The translations under genes were made by a program, and so were the position numbers. DNA of 64,000 nt. Origin: Rhodoferax sp. AJA081-3 (GTDB lineage Bacteria; Pseudomonadota; Gammaproteobacteria; Burkholderiales; Burkholderiaceae_C). Of the stretch, positions 26,478 through 35,698 are shown in pieces; within the stretch, counting starts at the first letter, position 1, and every line of letters begins with the position of its first letter. Where the stretch lies: positions 4,154,001 through 4,218,000 of the forward strand of contig NZ_CP059068.1 in assembly GCF_017798165.1 (NCBI RefSeq), given 5' to 3'. The notes under the pieces are model-generated. The model was not told the origin of the DNA. It did not search any database and worked only from the letters and a program-made list of their open reading frames with translations.

Positions 26478-26591
26478 ATGACCACGCCTGAGCAGAAGAA
26501 AGCCAATACACGGACCGGATTGATTCTGGCGTCCATTGCGGTGCTGTTTTTTGTAGGCTTCATGGTTCGAATGGTTTTGTTGGGCGGCTAA
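26478..26591 (+). CDS. Cytochrome oxidase small assembly protein (37 aa)
   Basis: A 37-aa single-span membrane protein: a charged N-terminus (TPEQKKANTRTG), one hydrophobic helix (LILASIAVLFFVGFMVRMVL) and a short Gly-Gly end. It starts 2 bp after ctaD and ends 3 bp before ctaG. A protein of this size, place and pattern is regularly found between ctaD and ctaG in betaproteobacteria and is annotated as an oxidase assembly protein; the precise role is not known. Confidence 0.8.
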   Translation: MTTPEQKKANTRTGLILASIAVLFFVGFMVRMVLLGG

Positions 26592-26594
26592 AGC

Positions 26595-27194
26595 ATGTTT
26601 TTGCAGCGTGAAAATCTCCGGATGGTGCGCAAGCTGGCGGTGATAGCCGTCGGCATGTTCGCATTCGGTTATGCGCTGGTCCCCATGTACAAGGCCATTT
26701 GCGAGATGACGGGTATCAACATCCTCGCCCTGGGTGAGCAGGCGATACCGGGCGCAAAGCCGGGTGTCCCCGCCAATACCCAGGTGGATACAAGCCGCAC
26801 CATCACGGTTGAGTTTGATGCCAACAGCCGCGGACCGTGGGAGTTCAAGCCCGCGCAGCGCTCGTTGCAGGTACACCCTGGCGAACTGACCACTGTGGTG
26901 TACGAGTTCCAGAACACGCAAAACCGGCGCATGGCCGCGCAGGCCATCCCCAGTTATGCGCCGCAGCAGGCGACCGCGCATTTCAACAAGCTGGAGTGTT
27001 TTTGCTTCAACCAGTACACGCTGGAGCCGGGTGAAAAGAAGTCCTGGCCTGTGGTGTTTTATATCGATCCCAAGCTGTCCAAAGACGTGACGACGATTAC
27101 CTTGTCCTACACGTTTTTTGAGGTTGGTGGCAAAACGCCTGCAGCACCGGTTGCGGTGGCGCCGCCCGCAGTTGCGGGTGAGGGCCAGTCGTGA
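26595..27194 (+). CDS. ctaG: Cytochrome c oxidase assembly protein CtaG (Cox11)
   Basis: A 199-aa protein with an N-terminal membrane helix and a periplasmic immunoglobulin-like domain. The copper site is ECFCFNQYTLEPGE near residues 135-148, with the paired cysteines CFCF. It inserts CuB into subunit I. The C-terminal tail is Ala/Pro/Val-rich. The stop overlaps the DUF2970 start by one base. Confidence 0.95.
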   Translation: MFLQRENLRMVRKLAVIAVGMFAFGYALVPMYKAICEMTGINILALGEQAIPGAKPGVPANTQVDTSRTITVEFDANSRGPWEFKPAQRSLQVHPGELTTVVYEFQNTQNRRMAAQAIPSYAPQQATAHFNKLECFCFNQYTLEPGEKKSWPVVFYIDPKLSKDVTTITLSYTFFEVGGKTPAAPVAVAPPAVAGEGQS

Positions 27195-27409
27195 TGGTCA
27201 AGGCAACGGTCAATACCGATGCGCCGCCCTCCGTGTGGCGCAGCATCAAGCTGGTCGCCTGGTCTTTTTTGGGTATACGCAGCAAAAGCGGGTACCAGGA
27301 TGATCTGAGCAAGGTTAACCCCTTGCATGTGCTGGTGGTCGCCCTGGTGGGCGTGCTGCTGTTGATCGTGGGCTTGATCAGCTTGGTGAATTGGGTCGTT
27401 GCAACGTAA
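27194..27409 (+). CDS. DUF2970 small membrane protein
   Basis: A 71-aa protein of the DUF2970 family. An N-terminal half with SVWRSIKLVAWSFLGIRSKSGYQDD is followed by one hydrophobic helix (VLVVALVGVLLLIVGLISLV). It overlaps ctaG by one base (TGATG), so it is coupled to it. A GTG codon 3 bases upstream is an alternative start. The role in oxidase assembly is inferred only from position. Confidence 0.8.
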   Translation: MVKATVNTDAPPSVWRSIKLVAWSFLGIRSKSGYQDDLSKVNPLHVLVVALVGVLLLIVGLISLVNWVVAT

Positions 27410-27418
27410 ATAACGTGC

Positions 27419-27456
27419 GGGACAGTTGGCAGCCGCAGGCCGGCAGAAACTGTCCC
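27419..27456. repeat. GGGACAGT palindrome between DUF2970 and coxC
   Basis: Inverted repeat GGGACAGT...ACTGTCCC with 22 bp between the arms, which themselves contain a smaller GC-rich inverted repeat. It resembles the units at 10586-10662 and may be a mRNA processing or attenuation hairpin inside the oxidase operon. Confidence 0.55.
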
Positions 27457-27482
27457 CCGAAAGATTGGAATAGGAGAAAGAA

Positions 27483-28364
27483 ATGAGTTCATCAACACAC
27501 GGCGCAACACCGTACTACTTTGTCCCTGGTCCGTCGCGCCACCCCGCGATGGCTGCTCTGGGCCTGTTCTTTGTCATCCTGGGCGCAGGCCAATGGATCA
27601 ATGGTGCTGATTGGGGCAAATACTCGTTGGCCGCCGGTATGGTGGGCTGGTTGTTTGTGCTGTACCAGTGGTTCCGCGATGCGGTGGCCGAAAGCCAGGG
27701 CGGCCAATATGGTCACAAGATCGACATCTCTTACCGTTGGAGCATGACATGGTTCATCTTCTCCGAGGTGATGTTCTTCGGCGCGTTTTTCACCGCACTG
27801 TGGTGGGCGCGGGCCCATTCGGTTCCTGAACTGGGCAGCCTGAACAACGCCATTCTGTGGCCCGACTTCAAGGCCGTGTGGCCCAGCATGGCAGCCGGCG
27901 CCACCGCTTCTCCCGCCGGTATTGTTGAGCCCTTCACCACCATGGGCCCCTTCTGGTTGCCCACCATCAATACCGCATTGCTGTTGACATCGGGCGTTAC
28001 GTTGACCATCGCCCACCATGCACTGGTGGCTGGCAACCGCAGCAAGACCATTGCCTTCATGTGGATCACCGTGCTGCTGGGCGTGACCTTCCTGGGCGTT
28101 CAGGGTTATGAGTACTACCATGCCTACTCTGCCTACAACCTCAAGCTGAGCTCGGGCATCTTCGGTTCCACGTTCTACATGCTGACCGGTTTCCACGGTT
28201 TCCACGTGTTGGTCGGTATGCTGATGCTGTTGTTCATTACCCTGCGTTTGCAAAAGGGCCATTTCACACCGGAGCGCCACTTCGGTTTTGAAGGTGCCGC
28301 CTGGTATTGGCACTTTGTGGACGTGGTGTGGTTGGGCCTGTATATCCTGGTGTACTGGCTCTGA
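27483..28364 (+). CDS. coxC: Cytochrome c oxidase subunit III
   Basis: A 293-aa membrane protein with seven predicted helices. Typical words: YRWSMTWFIFSEVMFFGAFFTALWWAR, GVTLTIAHHAL and the C-terminal TGFHGFHVLVGM with WYWHFVDVVWLGLYILVYW. It stabilises the oxygen-reducing core. Preceded by a good ribosome-binding site (TAGGAGAAAG), and followed by a bidirectional terminator. Confidence 0.95.
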   Translation: MSSSTHGATPYYFVPGPSRHPAMAALGLFFVILGAGQWINGADWGKYSLAAGMVGWLFVLYQWFRDAVAESQGGQYGHKIDISYRWSMTWFIFSEVMFFGAFFTALWWARAHSVPELGSLNNAILWPDFKAVWPSMAAGATASPAGIVEPFTTMGPFWLPTINTALLLTSGVTLTIAHHALVAGNRSKTIAFMWITVLLGVTFLGVQGYEYYHAYSAYNLKLSSGIFGSTFYMLTGFHGFHVLVGMLMLLFITLRLQKGHFTPERHFGFEGAAWYWHFVDVVWLGLYILVYWL

Positions 28365-28385
28365 TTCCGCTGGACACACGGCATT

Positions 28386-28415
28386 AAAAAAAGGCACCGC
28401 TTGCGGTGCCTTTTT
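28386..28415. terminator. Bidirectional terminator between coxC and DUF2909 gene
   Basis: A 7-bp stem GGCACCG/CGGTGCC with loop CTTG. It is flanked by seven A on the left and five T on the right, so it can end transcripts from both coxC (plus) and the small minus-strand gene. Confidence 0.9.
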
Positions 28416-28418
28416 GGT

Positions 28419-28640
28419 TTACTGCCCTGGTCGGAAGCCGGTGGGTTGGATGTAACCCAGCTTCCAGGCAAGCAGAACACACACGAACAACACAATGGAA
28501 AACCCAACCCGAGCCGCCAGTGCACGTGCCATTTTTTGCGACGCGTTGGTGCCACTGCGCCCGCCCCGCATCATGAAGAACAGGGCCACACCCAGGCTGG
28601 CAAGAATGGCCACAAAGGCGAAGATTACAAGGTATGTCAT
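28419..28640 (-). CDS. Twin-transmembrane DUF2909 protein
   Basis: A 73-aa protein with two hydrophobic helices (residues 2-22 and 45-63) separated by a basic loop (MRGGRSGTNASQKMARAL). It matches the DUF2909 twin-transmembrane family, found next to surf1 in betaproteobacteria. It is divergent from surf1; the two starts are 15 bp apart. Function unknown, possibly in oxidase assembly. Confidence 0.8.
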   Translation of the reverse strand: MTYLVIFAFVAILASLGVALFFMMRGGRSGTNASQKMARALAARVGFSIVLFVCVLLAWKLGYIQPTGFRPGQ

Positions 28641-28655
28641 GGGCAGGATTATCCC

Positions 28656-29396
28656 GTGAACACCCGTCTGAAGTTTGTGCTGATCACCGTAGCCACCGTG
28701 CTGGCGGTGGGCACAACGGCCAGTCTCGGCTTTTGGCAATTGTCGCGTGCCGCGCAAAAGCAGGCACGCCAGGCATCCATGGACACACAAGGCGCCAAAC
28801 CGCCATTAACTGCATTCAGCCTGTTGGCTGCAAGTGACCCCACGGAAGTGCTGCACCAGCGCGCCCGACTGCGCGGGCATTGGGCGCCGCCTAACACCAT
28901 GGTGTTTCTCGAAAACCGGCCCATGGCGGGCCGGGTCGGTTTTGTGGTGGTCATGCCTTTTATTCTGGAGGGTGGGCGGGATGCGCTGGTGGTCCAGCGG
29001 GGTTGGGTACCGCGGGGTCTGGACGACCGCACCCGCGTGCCCCAGATCGCCACCGCGGCAGGTACGGTGGAAATCGAGGGCCGTATGGCTTTGCCACCCT
29101 CAGACCTGTATGCCCTTGGCGCCCCGACTGTCGGCGCAATCCGGCAAAATCTGGCCCTGCCACAATTCAGTGTGGAGACCGGTTTGAAACTGTTGCCGCT
29201 CACTTTGCAGCAAACTGGCGACAGCCCCGAAGGTTTGTTGCGCGACTGGCCCGTGGTGAATCTGGGCATCGAAAAGAACTACGGTTACGCCGCCCAGTGG
29301 TTTGGCATGGCGGCCCTGTTCAGCCTGTTGTACCTGTGGTTTCAAATTATTCGACGTTTTATTGGCCGTCCAAAGGACCTTACTCCCGATGTCTAG
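28656..29396 (+). CDS. SURF1 family cytochrome oxidase assembly protein
   Basis: A 246-aa protein with a membrane helix at each end and a periplasmic middle part. Family words: TASLGFWQLSRAAQK, GHWAPPNTMVFLENRPMAGRVGF, VVQRGWVPRG and the C-terminal HYGYAAQWFGMA-type (NYGYAAQWFGMAAL). SURF1 helps deliver haem a to subunit I. I chose the GTG at 28656, because no ATG fits the first helix. The end overlaps the next gene by 8 bp. Confidence 0.9.
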   Translation: MNTRLKFVLITVATVLAVGTTASLGFWQLSRAAQKQARQASMDTQGAKPPLTAFSLLAASDPTEVLHQRARLRGHWAPPNTMVFLENRPMAGRVGFVVVMPFILEGGRDALVVQRGWVPRGLDDRTRVPQIATAAGTVEIEGRMALPPSDLYALGAPTVGAIRQNLALPQFSVETGLKLLPLTLQQTGDSPEGLLRDWPVVNLGIEKNYGYAAQWFGMAALFSLLYLWFQIIRRFIGRPKDLTPDV

Positions 29397-30078
29397 CGCA
29401 CCCTCCCAGCATGATCAGCCCTTGGGTCTGACCGTTCACAACTTGCCAGAGCCCTTGGATGCGGAAGTGCAGCTTGCCAGCCGCACCCGCATGGGTCGCC
29501 TGAAAATGTTGGCGGTTCTGTTGGTTTGTGCATCACCGGTGATTGCCTCCTACCTGACCTATTACGTGTTCCGGCCCGAGGGCCGTCGCAACTTTGGTGA
29601 GTTGGTGCAACCCCAGCGGGCGTTGCCAAACCTGGCGGCCCAAACGCTGGATGGCAAGGCTCTCAACCTGGCGGATCTCAAGGGCCAGTGGCTGCTGGTC
29701 AGCGTTGCGTCGGGTGCCTGTACCGAAACCTGCGCGCGCCACCTGTACCTGCAACGCCAACTGCGTGAAGGACTTGGCAAGGAAAAGGAGCGGCTGGATT
29801 GGGTGTGGCTGGTCAACGATGCCGCGCCCGTATCCGACGCCCTGATGCCCGCACTGAAAGAGGCAAGCACCCTGAGTGTGCCGCCCACCGAATTGGCGAA
29901 GTGGTTGTCGCCCCAGGAAGGCCATGCGCTGGAAGACCACTTGTACCTGGTCGATCCACTAGGTAACTGGATGATGCGTTTTCCAGCCAAGCTGGATGCC
30001 CAGGACGCCGCCAAGGTCAAACGCGACCTGGATCGCCTGCTACGTGCTGCCGTGCACTGGGACAAGGCCGGCCGCTAA
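29389..30078 (+). CDS. SCO-like membrane thioredoxin-fold protein
   Basis: A 229-aa protein with one membrane helix (about residues 42-62) and a thioredoxin-like domain outside. It has the cysteine pair of SCO proteins in CX3C spacing, ACTETCARH, and the later word HLYLVDPLGNWMMRF. Compared with true SCO proteins the proline-rich CPxxCP is missing, so copper binding may differ. Probably involved in copper or thiol handling for the oxidase. Start at 29389 overlaps surf1. Confidence 0.75.
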   Translation: MSSAPSQHDQPLGLTVHNLPEPLDAEVQLASRTRMGRLKMLAVLLVCASPVIASYLTYYVFRPEGRRNFGELVQPQRALPNLAAQTLDGKALNLADLKGQWLLVSVASGACTETCARHLYLQRQLREGLGKEKERLDWVWLVNDAAPVSDALMPALKEASTLSVPPTELAKWLSPQEGHALEDHLYLVDPLGNWMMRFPAKLDAQDAAKVKRDLDRLLRAAVHWDKAGR

Positions 30079-30099
30079 AAGGCGCCGGCAGAATAAACC

Positions 30100-31269
30100 A
30101 TGCAATCTGCGTTGTACGATCTTTCGCCCGCTTTGCGCCTGATGCTGATAGGCGCGCTGTTGGCGTCCGGGCCCCTGCTCATGGTCTACCTGCGCACCCG
30201 GCGCAGCAGCCCCTTGGGCCGCGCCCATGCCTTGGCACTGGTCACGTTGTTCCTGACGTTTGACCTGGTGTTGTTTGGAGCCTTTACCCGACTGACCGAC
30301 AGTGGTCTGGGCTGCCCGGATTGGCCCGGTTGTTACGGCAGTGCCAGCCCACTGGGCGCCCATGGCGCTATCACGGCGGCCCAGCAGGCCATGCCCACAG
30401 GCCCGGTCACGCAGGGCAAGGCCTGGATCGAGATGGTGCACCGCTACCTGGCTACCGGAGTGGGTGTTCTGACCCTGGTGCTGGCAGGCATGGCCTGGTC
30501 ACAGCGCAAACCGCATGAGGGCCTGCCTGCCATAAGCCCCTGGTGGGCCATAGCCACGGCGGTCTGGGTTTTGCATACAAGGGGCTTTGGCGCGCTGACG
30601 GTGACCATGAAGCTGTTTCCCGCCATCGTCACGCTGCACCTGTTGGGGGGTTACATCCTGCTGGGTCTGCTCACGGTACAAGCGACCCTGTTAGGCCAGC
30701 GCCACCTGCCAGCGCCCAAGGCTGCAGTGCCTACCAGTCTGCGCACCTGGACGGCACTGGCCCTGCTGCTGTTGGCCGTGCAAGCCGCCTCGGGTGCCTG
30801 GGTCAGCACCAACTACGCAGTGCTGGCCTGTACGGAATTCCCCACCTGCCAGGGCAGTTGGTGGCCACAGATGGATTTTGACCAGGGCTTTGAGATCTGG
30901 CGTCCGCTGGGTTATCTGCAAGACGGCTCCCATATCAGTTTCCAGGCGCTCACCGCCATCCATTTCACACACCGCCTGCTGGCGTTTGTGACCTTGACCC
31001 TGTTGGCAGGGCTGGCCTGGCGGGTCTTTGGCGTTCCCGCACTGCGACAGCACGGACGCGCCCTGGGTGCCTTGCTGGCCCTGCAATTGGCCACCGGCTT
31101 GAGCAACGTGGTGCTGGATTGGCCACTGGCCGCTGCCGTGTTGCACACCGGTGGCGGCGGTGCGCTGGTGGTGGTGCTCGTCTGGCTGCTGGTGGCAACC
31201 CACCGCAATATTTCCCAACCGTCCGCTGTAGCCAGCGGAGCCCCCCACCCATCCGGACTGCGCGCATGA
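30100..31269 (+). CDS. ctaA: Haem A synthase (COX15/CtaA)
   Basis: A 389-aa membrane protein with eight helices in two homologous halves. Conserved His lie in LVFLTRL-type context ([22 protein letters not shown]), [12 protein letters not shown], and the second-half HFTHRLLAF. Cysteine pairs in GCPDWPGC and CTEFPTC are typical of the extracellular loops. It oxidises haem O to haem A. The stop overlaps ctaB (ATGA). Confidence 0.95.
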   Translation: MQSALYDLSPALRLMLIGALLASGPLLMVYLRTRRSSPLGRAHALALVTLFLTFDLVLFGAFTRLTDSGLGCPDWPGCYGSASPLGAHGAITAAQQAMPTGPVTQGKAWIEMVHRYLATGVGVLTLVLAGMAWSQRKPHEGLPAISPWWAIATAVWVLHTRGFGALTVTMKLFPAIVTLHLLGGYILLGLLTVQATLLGQRHLPAPKAAVPTSLRTWTALALLLLAVQAASGAWVSTNYAVLACTEFPTCQGSWWPQMDFDQGFEIWRPLGYLQDGSHISFQALTAIHFTHRLLAFVTLTLLAGLAWRVFGVPALRQHGRALGALLALQLATGLSNVVLDWPLAAAVLHTGGGGALVVVLVWLLVATHRNISQPSAVASGAPHPSGLRA

Positions 31270-32165
31270 CCACCGACACCACCTCCCTGCCCACCCCGTC
31301 GGTGTTTCGGCAGTTTTATGCATTGACCAAACCCCGGGTCATCCAGCTGATTGTGTTTTGTGCGCTGATTGGCATGGTGCTGGCCGTGCCCGGTGCGCCA
31401 ACCTGGCCGCAGGTCGGCCTGGCTGCCATCGCCTGCCTGGGCATCTGGCTGGTTGCCGCCGCGGCGGCGGCCTTTAACTGCATCGTGGAGCAGGGCATTG
31501 ACGCCAAGATGAAGCGCACCGCCTGGCGCCCGACCGCCCGCGGTGAGCTGAGCAACACGCAGACGCTGCTGTTCTCCGCCATTTTGTGTGTGGCCGGATC
31601 GGTGCTGCTGTACGTGTGGGTCAACCCACTGACCATGTGGCTGACCTTTGCCACCTTTGTTGGTTATGCCGTCATCTACACCGTGATCCTGAAACCGCTG
31701 ACGCCGCAGAACATTGTGATCGGTGGTGCCTCGGGCGCCATGCCACCGGTGCTGGGCTGGGCGGCCATGACCGGTGACGTGGGGCCGGAGGCGATGATTT
31801 TGTTCCTGATCATCTTCCTGTGGACGCCACCCCACTTCTGGGCGCTGGCCCTGTACCGCGTGGAAGACTACCGCAAGTCCGGCCTGCCGATGCTGCCCGT
31901 GACCCACGGCAGCGAGTTCACACGGCTGCAGATTCTGCTCTACACCTTTGTGTTGTTCGCCGCCTGCCTGCTGCCCTTTGTCTATGGCATGAGCAGTTGG
32001 CTCTACCTGGCGGCGGCCGTGGTCCTGGGTTTCGGGTTTTGTTTGTACGCCTGGTGGCTGTGGCGCGACTACTCGGACGCACTGGCGCGCAAGACCTTTC
32101 GCTTTTCGCTGATACACCTGAGTGTGTTGTTTGCGGCGCTGTTGTTGGACCACTATCTCTTGTGA
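31266..32165 (+). CDS. ctaB: Protohaem IX farnesyltransferase
   Basis: A 299-aa UbiA-type prenyltransferase with about nine membrane helices. The Asp-rich prenyl-diphosphate motif is in [23 protein letters not shown], and the second motif lies in [31 protein letters not shown]. It makes haem O from haem B, the substrate of CtaA. Overlaps ctaA by 4 bp. Confidence 0.95.
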   Translation: MTTDTTSLPTPSVFRQFYALTKPRVIQLIVFCALIGMVLAVPGAPTWPQVGLAAIACLGIWLVAAAAAAFNCIVEQGIDAKMKRTAWRPTARGELSNTQTLLFSAILCVAGSVLLYVWVNPLTMWLTFATFVGYAVIYTVILKPLTPQNIVIGGASGAMPPVLGWAAMTGDVGPEAMILFLIIFLWTPPHFWALALYRVEDYRKSGLPMLPVTHGSEFTRLQILLYTFVLFAACLLPFVYGMSSWLYLAAAVVLGFGFCLYAWWLWRDYSDALARKTFRFSLIHLSVLFAALLLDHYLL

Positions 32166-32177
32166 GGCCTTGCCGGT

Positions 32178-32777
32178 ATGAATCCAAATACTATCAAATC
32201 AATAGCAATATATGCAGTATTCGCGGGGGCTATCGGCATATTTGGCGCATGTACTCCCCAGCAGCCGGTGTTTTCGTCCATTGATGTCACCGGTGCCGAT
32301 TACGCCAAGGGATTCGAGCTGACCGACCACAACGGGCAGGTGCGCACGCTGAAAGACTTCGCTGGCAAAGTGGTGGTGCTGTTCTTTGGTTACACGCAGT
32401 GCCCCGATGTCTGCCCTACCACCATGACCGAACTGGCTGACGTGAAAAAGGCGCTGGGCACAGACGGTGAACGTCTGCAAGGCATCTTCATCACGGTAGA
32501 CCCGGAGCGCGACACGCCCGAGCTGCTCAAGGCCTATATGGGCAACTTCGACCCCAGCTTTGTGGCCCTGCGCGCCACACCCGACAAGCTGACTGCACTG
32601 GCCAAGGACTACAAGATCTACTTCAAGAAGGTCGAGGGCAAAACCCCCACCAGCTACAGCATGGACCATTCGGCGGGCAGTTATGTGTACGACACCCAGG
32701 GCCGGCTACGTCTGTTTACCCGTTACGGAAGCGGGCCCAAACCCCTGACGGAGGACATTCGCCAGCTGCTGAAGTGA
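32178..32777 (+). CDS. senC: SCO1/SenC copper chaperone
   Basis: A 199-aa SCO protein. The copper motif CPDVCP begins at Cys75 (Cys75 and Cys79), with the third ligand His near residue 165 in YSMDHSAGSYVYD. The N-terminal hydrophobic segment ends in Phe-Gly-Ala-Cys (Cys25), a likely lipid anchor. Residues about 4-23 are encoded by a copy of the dispersed repeat, so the membrane anchor is made by repeat DNA. Delivers copper to CuA in subunit II. Confidence 0.92.
   Translation: MNPNTIKSIAIYAVFAGAIGIFGACTPQQPVFSSIDVTGADYAKGFELTDHNGQVRTLKDFAGKVVVLFFGYTQCPDVCPTTMTELADVKKALGTDGERLQGIFITVDPERDTPELLKAYMGNFDPSFVALRATPDKLTALAKDYKIYFKKVEGKTPTSYSMDHSAGSYVYDTQGRLRLFTRYGSGPKPLTEDIRQLLK
32188..32244 (-). 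repeat. Dispersed repeat copy D, inside the senC signal segment
   Basis: Read on the plus strand it begins ACTATCAAATCAATAGCAAT and ends CGCGGGGGCTATCGGCATAT, so the TAGCCCCCG core is on the minus strand. It is in frame and encodes the hydrophobic segment TIKSIAIYAVFAGAIGIFG of SenC. Confidence 0.75.
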
Positions 32778-32885
32778 GCGGGCGGGGCGTGTAGGACAAG
32801 GCTGACAGGCAAACGCGGTTTTCGCTGATACCGAAACGTGCACCAATTGGAGAACATGGGGCCTCAACTTTTTGAAGGAGACTCC

Positions 32886-33617
32886 ATGACGGCAAGTTAC
32901 CAAAACCCTTGCGCTACCCAGCAAAACCATTTACTGGTTGCGCTACCGCAAGACGACATGGACCGTTGGCAGGGCCGCCTTGAACTGGTCGAGTTGTCGC
33001 TGAACCAGATTCTTTATGCCGCAGGCCGGGCACCGGAATACGTGTACTTTCCGACGACCGCGATTGTGTCCCTGATGTCCATGACCTTGGAGGGCGCGAC
33101 CGCCGAGGTGGCGCTGGTGGGCAATGACGGTGTGGTGGGCATCTCTTCACTGTTGGGTGCAGATGCGGCTGCTACAGACGCGGTGGTGCAAAGCGCCGGG
33201 CGCGCCTACCGCATCAGTGCGCAGTTTGTGAAAGCAGAGATCGAGCAATCCTGCGGCGTCATGAAAGTTGTCATGCGTTACGCCCAGGCGGTGCTGGGGC
33301 AAATGGCCCAGACGGCGGTGTGCAACCGCTACCACTCCATCGACCAACAGCTGTGCCGCCGCCTGCTCTTGGGTCTGGATCGCTTGCCAACCGACGAGCT
33401 GGACATGACGCATGAGTTGGCCGCGAACCTGTTGGGGGTACGGCGTGAGGGAGTCACCGTGGCTGCCCACAAGTTGCAGGAAGCCGGTTTGATCCGTTAC
33501 CGACGCGGTCACATTGTGGTGCTGGACCGTGAGCGCCTGGAGCAGCGGACCTGTGAGTGTTATGCCGGTGCCAAGAAAGAATACCAACGGCTCCTGCCGA
33601 TGGCACTTGCGGCCTGA
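32886..33617 (+). CDS. Crp/Fnr-family transcriptional regulator
   Basis: A 243-aa regulator. Residues about 20-135 form a cyclic-nucleotide-binding-like beta-barrel (VYFPTTAIVSLMSM, AEVALVGNDGVVG). Residues about 160-225 are a winged helix (THELAANLLGVRREGVTVAAHKLQEAGLIRY). No FNR-type N-terminal cysteine cluster is present, so it is not an iron-sulphur oxygen sensor. I chose the ATG at 32886, behind a clear GAAGGAGA site. Target genes unknown. Confidence 0.85.
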   Translation: MTASYQNPCATQQNHLLVALPQDDMDRWQGRLELVELSLNQILYAAGRAPEYVYFPTTAIVSLMSMTLEGATAEVALVGNDGVVGISSLLGADAAATDAVVQSAGRAYRISAQFVKAEIEQSCGVMKVVMRYAQAVLGQMAQTAVCNRYHSIDQQLCRRLLLGLDRLPTDELDMTHELAANLLGVRREGVTVAAHKLQEAGLIRYRRGHIVVLDRERLEQRTCECYAGAKKEYQRLLPMALAA

Positions 33618-33638
33618 GGCTGCGCCCCCGCGTGGGGG

Positions 33639-35003
33639 TCAAACCTCGGCATCAACCTGAGATTCTGGCAGCCGGGCACGCACCAGCGTGCCTTTGCCGG
33701 GGCTGGAAATGAGTTCCAAACCCCCGGCTTCGGCCTCCACCCGGAACCGCATGCCCAGCAGGCCGTGGGCCTTGTTGCCAATCTGCTGGGTATCAAACCC
33801 TATGCCATCGTCACGGACCGTCACTTCCACTTCACCCTGCACGCTTGCGAGGCTGAGCCATACGTTGCTGGCCCTGGCGTACTTGGCGATATTGGTGGTG
33901 GCCTCTTGCACCAGGCGGTAGACCACCAGCTCCGCGTTGGGCGTCAGATGCACCGCCTGCAGGGTGCAGTGCACCGGAATACCCGCACTCTTGGAAAACT
34001 CGCGCCCCAGAATCTCCAGCGCAGCGACCAGTCCCAGATTGGCCAGGGCAGATGGCCACAGGTCTTCGATGATGCGGCGCTTCATTGCAATGCCAGCATT
34101 GAGGGTCTCCACCAGATGCTGCAGCCGCTCCTGGGCCTCGGGCGCGGTCGAACCCAATCGCGATTTGATGCGGGCCACATCCAGCTTGGCGGCGGTTAAC
34201 AGCGCGCCCAACTCGTCATGCAGATCGCGGGCAATGCGGTGGCGCTCGTCCTCTCGCGCGGTTTGCAAGTGGTTGTTCAATTCGACCAGTTGCAGGGTGC
34301 GCCGTATCACTTCACGTTGCAGATGCTCCTGTTCGGCCAACATCGCCTTCTGGTGCATGTCCTGCTGGGCCTTCAAGGCCTGGTTGTGCCGCATGTTCAG
34401 CAGCACCAAGAATAGGCTGATGACCGCCAGCAAAGCAACCCCCAACCGGCTGAAGAGCAGGATGTCCGAAACCTCTTGCTGGCTCTTCTGCAGACGACGG
34501 GTTTCCACGTTCAGTAGGTCGGCTCCCGTTGTGCGGATGGCGTCCATGTACTCCTGGCCTATGCCGCTGAGTGTGAAGTCCTTGCCGGACTGGCGCTTGC
34601 CCTCTTTTACCATTTGTACCGTGATGGCGAGTTCCGACAACTTGGTCTCGGTCAGGGTGCGCAACTTCTTCAGCAGCGCGGCCGACTGCGGCTCCTGGCT
34701 GTACGCGGCGTCCAACTTTTCGAAGGCTGCGGCAATGTTTTGCAGCGCCGCACGGTAGGGCACCAGGTATTCCTCCTGGCCCGTCAACAAGTAGCCCCGC
34801 TGGCCCGACTCCGCGTCCAGCGCGCCTTTGGTGAGGTCGTACAAATGAAGCCGGTTGTCCGCAATGGCGCCCAGCCGCTGCACCAGGACGGCGGCGCGCT
34901 GGTTGGAGTCTTCGGAGATCAGCACCATGGCAATAGAGGCGAGCACCAGCAGCAAAATAGCCAACGGATTTCGCTTCACAACAGTGGGTAAATGGGTGTG
35001 CAT
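33639..35003 (-). CDS. CHASE3 sensor histidine kinase (NarX/DegS type)
   Basis: A 454-aa kinase. Two membrane helices (residues about 12-30 and 183-203) frame a periplasmic CHASE3 domain. The HisKA_3 domain has the phosphorylated His262 in ARDLHDELGALL. The HATPase end has ATTNIAKYARAS (N box), RDDGIGFD and HGLLGMRFRVEA. Divergent from the response regulator gene, with about 50 bp between starts; the two are surely a pair. The signal is unknown. Confidence 0.9.
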   Translation of the reverse strand: MHTHLPTVVKRNPLAILLLVLASIAMVLISEDSNQRAAVLVQRLGAIADNRLHLYDLTKGALDAESGQRGYLLTGQEEYLVPYRAALQNIAAAFEKLDAAYSQEPQSAALLKKLRTLTETKLSELAITVQMVKEGKRQSGKDFTLSGIGQEYMDAIRTTGADLLNVETRRLQKSQQEVSDILLFSRLGVALLAVISLFLVLLNMRHNQALKAQQDMHQKAMLAEQEHLQREVIRRTLQLVELNNHLQTAREDERHRIARDLHDELGALLTAAKLDVARIKSRLGSTAPEAQERLQHLVETLNAGIAMKRRIIEDLWPSALANLGLVAALEILGREFSKSAGIPVHCTLQAVHLTPNAELVVYRLVQEATTNIAKYARASNVWLSLASVQGEVEVTVRDDGIGFDTQQIGNKAHGLLGMRFRVEAEAGGLELISSPGKGTLVRARLPESQVDAEV

Positions 35004-35053
35004 GGGCTGGCCTAGAATGCAAAAAAACCGAATACGGGAGCGCACGAAACACC

Positions 35054-35692
35054 ATGATCCGGATAGCCATCGTTGACGACCATGCCATCGTGCGCGCGGG
35101 TCTGCGGCAGTTTTTTGCCGACCATGACGACCTGGACGTGGTGGCTGAAGCGGCCAACGGGCGGCAGGCCCTGGATCTGGTGCGCGACGGCGGGATTGAT
35201 GTTTTGGTGATGGACCTCTCCATGGGCGAGCAGGGGGGTGTCGAAGCCCTTGTGGCCATCCGCGCGCGCGCGCCCGAGCTGCCGGTGCTGATATTTAGTG
35301 CCCTGCCGGAGGCGCATTACGCCACTGCTTTGTTGCAGCAAGGGGCCAGCGGGTACCTGGGAAAGGACTGTGATCCCGAGCATATTGTGAGCGCCATCCG
35401 CACCGTGTCGCGCGGCCGCAAATACATCAGCCCCTCGGTTGCCGAGCTGCTGGCGGACACGCTGGCAGGTGGTGGAAGTTTGGAGAAGCCGCCGCATCAA
35501 AATTTGTCGCAACGCGAACTGCAGGTGTTTTTGCGGCTTGCGGCGGGTGAGGCGGTGGGCAATATTGCCGAACACATGTCGCTCAGCATCAAGACCGTGA
35601 GTACATACCGTGCACGCATCATGGAGAAGCTAGGCCTGGCATCCAATAGCGACCTGACCTATTACGCGCTGAAAAACGGGTTGATCCAGTAG
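35054..35692 (+). CDS. NarL/FixJ-type response regulator
   Basis: A 212-aa response regulator. Receiver domain with phospho-acceptor Asp54 (VLVMDLSMGE), conserved Lys in LGKD near 106, then a LuxR-type helix-turn-helix (NLSQRELQVFLRLAAGEAVGNIAEHMSLSIKTVSTYRARIMEKL). It would be phosphorylated by the adjacent CHASE3 kinase and bind DNA as a dimer. Confidence 0.93.
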   Translation: MIRIAIVDDHAIVRAGLRQFFADHDDLDVVAEAANGRQALDLVRDGGIDVLVMDLSMGEQGGVEALVAIRARAPELPVLIFSALPEAHYATALLQQGASGYLGKDCDPEHIVSAIRTVSRGRKYISPSVAELLADTLAGGGSLEKPPHQNLSQRELQVFLRLAAGEAVGNIAEHMSLSIKTVSTYRARIMEKLGLASNSDLTYYALKNGLIQ

Positions 35693-35698
35693 AGGCAT

